Position numbers and translations under genes: made by a program. A stretch of DNA of 64,000 nt from Aplectana chamaeleonis (taxonomy: Eukaryota; Nematoda; Chromadorea; Rhabditida; Cosmocercidae), in the NCBI GenBank assembly GCA_029168955.1, contig JAPDOI010001345.1, forward strand, positions 124,001 through 188,000, in the 5' to 3' direction. Below the pieces are notes generated by a model. That model saw nothing but the letters and a program-made list of their open reading frames with translations, was not told where the DNA came from and did not search any database. Shown piece by piece: positions 58,266 to 64,000 of this stretch (positions are counted from its first letter, which is position 1; each line of letters opens with the position of its first letter).

Positions 58266-58425
58266 TCTTAAGCCCCTTTCATAGTTTGCCGGCCGACGTC
58301 GGTCGACTCATTACCGAATTAGACTAGTCAAGATAGATAAGATGGATAGGATAGAGTAGATAGATATTCCACATTCGATAACGACTCGTCCGACGTCGGT
58401 CGGGCAACTGTGAAAGGGTTTTTAA
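58266..58425. repeat. Inverted repeat around CCGACGTCGGTCG
   Basis: Arms 58266-58322 and 58365-58425 pair (CCCTTTCATAGTTTGCC...). Followed by a short tandem of gtccgactga at 58456-58495. Confidence 0.75.
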
Positions 58426-59124
58426 GGCCCCGCCAGACTCCGTCAAAAAACCTGCTAAGTCCGACTGAGTCCGAATGAGTCCGACTGTGTCCGGTTGCCC
58501 CCAGCGCCAACCAGCTCCTCTGCGAAACACGCAATTGATAGTGACGATTATCACCTCAGCTGTGAATCGGAACGTGTTTGGTGGCTAATTTTTCTTGTTT
58601 TCAACATGTATTTGTCTTCAACTCGTGAACCATTTTTAAGAATCATCATTCGACAGATGGTGTGAGGATGATTTCGGTTGGGACGCAGCGGGACTCAGTC
58701 GGTGCATTGGCCCCGCCCTTGTACGCATGAGAACCATCAGTATCGACCGGGGGGATTGCGGTGGGCATCAGACGGTCGCAGTCGGACTCAATGGGTTGAT
58801 TTTTTTTTGCACCCGTCTCCCACGAATTCGGTGCGTATCGACCCGGTGGGACTAAGTAGAACCACCGACTATGACGGGGGCCTTTGTTGAGAGTAGGGTT
58901 CACTTTCATTTCTGACTTGAATCCTGAGTGCCCCCCCCCTCCCTAGGATAGAGCTCATCTACCGGCTGAGGGGGCAGTGAACGCGGTGTGAGGGGGCCAC
59001 CACTTGCCGGCTGAGCGCTCCACCATTTACCGGCCGAAGGGGCAGTGAGTGCCGGGGCTCGCCCGGGTACAATGTTTAGTCGGCCGGTATTGCCAGCCTC
59101 CTCAGCCGGCGTTACTGCCTGAGC

Positions 59125-59297
59125 AGTTCATTCACGCAATCGCGTTTAGTCCGCAAATCGCACGCTGATTGCGAAGCATGTTGCGACGCGGTCGGAAGAT
59201 CCGACATTCCTATCTGAGGATCCTCGAAACCGCGCCGCAACACGCTTCGCAATCAACGTGCACTTTGCGGACTGAACGCGATTGCGTAAATGAACTG
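59125..59297. repeat. Foldback element
   Basis: CGCAATCGCGTTTAGTCCGC and ATTGCGAAGCATGTTGCG return inverted at 59205-59297. Confidence 0.85.
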
Positions 59298-59544
59298 TAC
59301 CTCGAGCGTGGTGTTCTCACTGTAAGGTTGGGTAGAATTGAGTGTATTCTTGAAACCAAGCGAGATACTCTAAAACCTGCATTCGCCGAACATGGTGTCC
59401 TAGGCACACTAATACAACTGAGGAACGAACCTGAACCTTCGGCATACGGGTAAACCGACTCAACCGTAGATTAAGGTTCGCCTGGAGGTAAATATCTGCT
59501 CTAGACATGAGTATAGAATTTTGTCGGAGAACGAGAAGCTCTTG

Positions 59545-60322
59545 AGTGACTGGAGTAGACTGGTCCTTCAGGACCAAAAATGGTTTGTCAGGGAATAATT
59601 GGAAAGATTATATAGAATGAGTTGGTAAGGCCTAGTGCATACCTCCCGCGACGCGCGACCGCGGCAGTGCATATGAGCAATATCGATTTTTGGTCGATAT
59701 AGATGACAAACATTATGTCGCGTCGCTCGTCGCGCAATGTATGCACTGGGCCTAAGCGAAAGCATTTCCGAACAGTGGTACATATTGTGAAATTTGCACT
59801 CGATACGCATACAAAAAGGCAGAGGAAAAAAAGGGGTGGCGGACGTTTAGGCCGAAATGAGGTAGAGACGCAGAGAAGGCTATTACTTCTATTTTGCGTG
59901 AAATAAGACTATTAAACAAAATTTAGGCGTGAAAAGCCTCAGATATGGTAGAATTAACATCTGCGCTAGAAAAGGTAGAAGTAATAGCCTTCTCTGCGTC
60001 TCTACCTCATTTCGGCCTAAACGTCCGCCACCCCTTTTTTTCCTCTGCCTATTTGTATGCGTATCGAGTGCAAATTTCACAATATGTACCACTGTTCGGA
60101 AATGCTTTCGCTTAGGCCCAGTGCATACATCGCGCGACGAGCGACGCGACATAATGTTTGTCATCTATATCGATCAAAAATCGATATTGCTCATATGCAC
60201 TGCCGCGGTCGCGCGTCGCGGGAGGTATGCACTAGGCCTTACCAACTCATTCTATATAATCTTTCCAATTATTCCCTGACAAACCATTTTTGGTCCTGAA
60301 GGACCAGTCTACTCCAGTCACT
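59545..60322. repeat. 778-bp near-perfect palindrome
   Basis: Arms 59545-59893 and about 59973-60322 are reverse complements with only a few differences; loop about 80 bp. Each arm contains a diverged GATCATACTTCC-type MITE (59629-59753 and 60115-60238). The same peptide can be read from both strands, which is an artefact of symmetry. Confidence 0.95.
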
Positions 60323-60529
60323 AGCGTGTAGTTAGTTTTTCACCCTCTCACTTCCCTCTATGTGCACTAACTTTTCGTTCTAAACGTCCCGCACCTAAAA
60401 TAAAAACCAGTGAGCTCAGGTTACCTAACAAGCAAAGATTGTTAGGAGCAAGAGACTCCAACCAAAATTAAGGCAAATGTATTTTGTTCAGCTAAATCTA
60501 ATAAGGTAATTAATATATTTCATTTGCAG

Positions 60530-60823
60530 CCAATACTGAGACCTCAAACTCCTCCTCCGGCCACCACTTCCATAGCTTCTGGGGGCCAGGCAATGTCGGT
60601 TTCCTGCGGACTGTGGATGCTATGCGAAAAACTGTCCGATCATTTGCCAAAGAAGCTATGGCGAGGAGGAGCCGTGAGGAGATGTACCAATTGTGGCCGC
60701 GTGTTTGCAGTTCCTACTACCTGTGTAATGTGAATATATGCAGTCATGCCACAGTATAGGGCGCACTTCAAGTTGGCTCACACCGTTGTGAATGAGCCGA
60801 GTGGTAGCACGGCTGAGAGAGAG
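60530..60823 (+). pseudogene. Copy E exon 3, frameshifted
   Basis: Aligns with D exon 3 (LWMLCEKLSDHLPKK); frame lost after LPKK, TGA at about 60731. Acceptor tttgcag and donor gtaaga are kept. Confidence 0.8.
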
Positions 60824-60886
60824 GTAAGAGAGCGTCACCGTGAGGAAATATTCTGAGTTGCAGAATTTCACTGCTGGTTTTGCCAG

Positions 60887-61175
60887 GTGACTTGTGAGTC
60901 CAACCAAGATGTTATTGCAGCATCTATTCCTAATGAAGCGCCTGACGCGAACTCTTGGGAATGAAGGTATCAGGCCTATGGTCCAGGAACGTATACCACC
61001 ACAGACTGTGAAAGAATCAGTGCAGAAATGGGTCCGTGTCGTTTGCGAAGTGCCCCGTTTGTGAACTTAAATTGACCAGTCAGGGAAGAAGTTGTTCGAC
61101 CATTGCCGGGAATATCATGATGAAGAGGATTGTGTTGTGCAGATACGGACTTTCAGAGATAATGTTGAATTTGAG
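60887..61175 (+). pseudogene. Copy E exon 4, frameshifted
   Basis: Aligns with D exon 4 (SNQDVIAASIPNEAPD); premature TGA at about 60962 and later indels in the finger. Confidence 0.8.
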
Positions 61176-61276
61176 GTGAGCTGAGCTAACGCGCTTGGAC
61201 TCTGGAACCTCACAAAGATTGTAGTGGCACCATAGTTAAGCTACAGCAGGCGCCCGTCATGTGTTGCGCTTCTATA

Positions 61277-61381
61277 GGCCTGGAAAGGAGAAAACGGAAA
61301 GGGAAACGTGCACATTTTTGGAAGTTGTCCAAGACGCAGCAAATGACGACTCATAAAAGCAGTTTCTTACACCTGTTCCAG
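61277..61381 (+). pseudogene. Copy E exon 5, frameshifted
   Basis: Aligns with D exon 5; an extra A after gcctggaaag shifts the frame, and length is 105 in place of 101. Confidence 0.75.
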
Positions 61382-62201
61382 GTAATGTTGTGTATGTGGA
61401 AGAGGTCTGCAGAGTTGCCCGGAAGTTGAGGCGCTGCAGACTACCAGCGCTAACTACCAACGCTGACCGGATCCAATATCAATAACATTACGTGCTTGAA
61501 AACGCAACGCGAAAAGCGACGTGGGGAGCCGCAGTGTTTTGACGCGGTGATGGTCCTGCGTCACTGCTTGGCCGGGATCATACTTCCGTCGCGGCGATGT
61601 GTAAAAAATAGCTGTGTCGATATCTCCACGGCGAAATGCATATTTGCTTAACATCTCTTAGATCTGTTTGAAAACGTATATTTCAACCGGTCTCGGATGT
61701 TTTCTTCATCCCAATTCTCTCAACGAGATGCTGTTCTGCTTGTCAAAACAATCGATTTCCTCGGAAGCGCAGTATAGCGGGGATTGATCGATACTGCTCT
61801 TTCTCAAACATTGCCGCGACGGTAGTCGCGATTGATCCGGGTCCGGGCCCTGGCAGGCGGCAAGCTGACCCCGCTACAAAAATGTTCTGAAGCATTTTTC
61901 TCGACGCGTCAAGGTTGACGCTCGGCGACCACTCGCCAGTCGCTGCAACTCTGCAGACTATTTAGAGCTTGCCATGAGAGCCTCGCACCGAAAATTCCAA
62001 AGTGTTTAGATTTTTGCTAGAAGTATTCCAAATACCGTGGTTGGCAGTTTTCAAAGCTACCAAAACATCAGATTCCAGATTTTTATAATCGACGAGGAAG
62101 TTCTTATAAAAGGGGAAGAATATCCCAGCTTTGTGCTCACCCTATCGATCCCACTGTCCTTCCAGCTTTGAAGAATGCTCCGGATTCTCTTTGGCGTTAC
62201 T
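61382..62201. other. No gene seen; partial MITE
   Basis: 61570-61640 is a half copy of the GATCATACTTCC MITE. The rest is unrecognised. Confidence 0.5.
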
Positions 62202-62674
62202 TTAAGACATCGTGCGCGTTGAAAACCAATGTTCCGTTTTCTGGCTCAATTTCATGGAAAGAGCCCGGTAAAGCCACACCAGTAAACTCCGAAGCGTCAA
62301 AAACGTAGGGTTATGAGGTACGGGAGGGGTTTAAGATGAGGATCCGCCACCAGTTCTCACCAGTCATCTACCACTTTTGTGTCATAGAATGTTGATGCGA
62401 TCGTCAAACAACATGAAGAACAGTTTCCGCACCAACTTCACATGCGGAAAAGCTTGGAAAATGACAGTGACGAGGTCTCTAAATGCAGAAAAACTTCAAG
62501 AACGATTTTGTTTGCGAAATTCAAATTCATATTCAAAATGCGTTTGCTTGACTTTTCTTTACAAATGGCGGTTTTCCATGGGCACCTCCGATGTTTTCGT
62601 TCACTAGAAAGGCCAAGCTACGCAAAAACGTGAAAAATTATATTAACGGTTTTCTGCGCGTACGATGCCTTTAA
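62202..62674. mobile_element. TTAA-flanked TIR element, second family, copy 2
   Basis: TTAA at 62202-62205 then GACATCGTGCGCGTTGAAAA; GCGCGTACGATGCC then TTAA at 62671-62674. Same family as 25449-26057. Confidence 0.75.
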
Positions 62675-63884
62675 GCCGTAAGAACGTCCGTTCCGAGTCA
62701 CTTATCCGCCTAGAGCCAATAGTCTTTCCTCCCATGGCGACTTACGCTTCAACGATCGGGACGAATGGAGACTTTTTGACGCCCGCTCGATGCGTACGTG
62801 AGAGCTCGCGTTCTGGGTTAGTGATTACTCGTCGAACGTGACAATTGAACCCTAACCACTACGAGTGGAGTTGCGAAATATTTTTGCACAAGCTGTTGTG
62901 ATCGTTGGTCGTGCAACGAAACGCTTCTGAAGGCTTAACATGTTTCTCTCTTGAGTGTCAAGCGTTGCATCGAGATAGACCTAGTCTCTCGCGATAACTC
63001 GGCGCCAGTGGATGCTCGATCCTACATCGATAACACCATTGTATCGAAATGAGTTTAAAAAGTGCTATCAAAACCAGATCGAAAGGGAAGAATGCAGGGA
63101 ATTGAGACAATGCCTATTGCTCAGCTGTCATCTCCACCAGCAACAGAAGGGGATCTGATCAATCGGAGGGAAAATCTCATCTGCCGATAGATCCCGCCAA
63201 TAGCCGCAGTACCAGAGTAACACCAGCAAGTCGCTGCTCTTTGAAAGCCGTTTAAAAACGAATGCATTGAGTATCTGGAGTCCGGTGATGAAATCAGAAT
63301 CATCGGGACGATCAATGTTTCAGAGCCATGCCATCTAGCTTCAAGCCATTATATGCAAAGCCACAAAAACTTAGCTGGAGACCGTCAACTTACGCGAACC
63401 TCATCGTGTAGTAAACGTTTGGAGCAGACTGCACCACAACACTCGTGAGCGAATTGTTCGTGCCACCTGCCGTTCAACTATAGCATCCACAGAATCTAGC
63501 GATCCAACAGATCCTTCCATGTGGTGCAAATTCAAGAGGTCGAGTCATTACGAGCTTCTCTTCCGGCGCTGGACTGTCCCGACGATTGTCTGCATCAAGC
63601 TGGTTGACTCCAAGAAAAAAGCCGGCCCTTTTTTGGACACCTGCCGCATCAGGTAACCGTCGGCCATCCCGTGTACTCATTATCGAGAAACTAAGCCGGA
63701 GCGCTACCTGATCCTCAATCAGCCCTCAACAAATCCGTCGTGGCCAAATGTTCCTGGTCCGCTGAAGTTGAATGTGCAAGAGCTCGCGTCGATCTCAGGT
63801 TAGCAATCGGCTTCTTCTATAGTGCTCTCTAATACTTCTTTGCGAATTACAGTCTTCTGGAATCGTGGTCGAAGACATTAATGG
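62675..63884. other. No gene seen
   Basis: No exon of the zinc-finger family or recognised repeat. Confidence 0.5.
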
Positions 63885-64000
63885 CCAAATCACTTTCAAT
63901 CAACCAAACCATTACATCTTGGAAGTGCCTAACCCCGTTGGAGAGAGAAGCTTTGGAAAGCCATTAGCCGATGCTTCTAGCAAAGTCAACTTGCAAAGAT
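63885..64000 (+). mobile_element. LINE fragment running off the window end
   Basis: Encodes NQPNHYILEVPNPVGERS and GKPLADASSKVNLQ, matching the post-RT region of LINE copy E (KQPNHPSRKVLDPVRE...). Only about 38 codons are visible. Confidence 0.7.

Larger units (their letters stand above)
52541..61381 (+). pseudogene. Copy E of the zinc-finger family, gene D paralogue, frameshifted
   Basis: Exons 52541-52585, 52671-52910, 60530-60823, 60887-61175 and 61277-61381 align with gene D exons 1-5, introns included. Damage: the first finger has lost a cysteine (RRSHYC in place of RRCRHC); exon 3 shifts frame after LPKK and meets TGA; exons 4 and 5 have further single-base indels. Equivalents of D exons 6-10 are not found before the window end. 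The D-E intron 2 has grown to 7.6 kb by insertion of LINE D, tandem repeats and a palindrome. A 38-nt leader after ggcag at 52502 is conserved. Confidence 0.8.

Noticed and set aside
59568..60299. Identical 80-116 aa ORFs on opposite strands
   Set aside because: They mirror each other because of the palindrome; no domain or codon evidence.

Overview
The window looks like animal nuclear DNA, most likely from a nematode, and a strongylid or hookworm-like species is my best guess. The basis is many coding exons joined by 50-80 nt GT-AG introns with TTTCAG/TTTGCAG acceptors, decayed BEL/Pao, Penelope-like, RTE-like and APE-type LINE copies, and a very dense load of foldback and terminal-inverted-repeat (TIR) elements. 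The species is inferred; no rRNA, tRNA or marker gene fixes it. No bacterial-style operons or CRISPR arrays are present.

The only non-transposon genes I can support form one tandem family on the + strand. Most exons are too short to show up as ORFs; I found them by homology between copies and by exact exon length and phase. Family members combine C2H2 zinc fingers with a FAR1/FLYWCH-like (WRKY-GCM1 type) zinc domain whose ligands (C, C, HxxH) are spread over three exons, followed by a CxxC exon and a short coiled-coil last exon. The layout is: copy A (10179-13591, fragment), copy B (16330-25345, open to a stop, 5' end not seen), gene C (27658-42484, ten exons, 523 codons), gene D (43842-49595, ten exons, 561 codons) and copy E (52541-61381, frameshifted pseudogene). 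No DDE transposase catalytic domain is visible. I therefore infer domesticated or transposon-derived DNA-binding proteins, not an autonomous element. Genes C, D and E share an intron acceptor exactly 38 nt before the ATG and a 45-nt first coding exon.

Region by region: 1-1.83 kb is the 5' part of a LINE on the - strand. 2.1-4.4 kb is a large foldback with nested inverted repeats. 4.7-7.0 kb is a BEL/Pao gag relic split by a TIR element with an 11-bp target duplication. 6.9-8.0 kb is a long inverted repeat. 9.1-13.6 kb is a segmental duplicate of 33.95-39.9 kb and carries copy A. 16.3-25.3 kb is copy B with TTAA-flanked TIR elements and a LINE in its introns. 25.4-27.6 kb holds two abutting TTAA-flanked elements. 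27.6-42.5 kb is gene C, whose introns hold a LINE (12-bp target duplication), a Penelope-like element, a (TA)n tract, an RTE tail and another LINE tail. 43.8-49.6 kb is gene D. 52.5-61.4 kb is pseudogene E, whose 7.6-kb intron holds a near full-length LINE, a tandem array and a 778-bp near-perfect palindrome. The last 2.6 kb holds one TTAA-flanked element and the start of another LINE fragment.

The introns of the zinc-finger family have absorbed most of the mobile elements, and the family has grown by segmental duplication. Exon phases stay intact in C and D, which argues they are still under coding constraint; A is truncated and E is dead.
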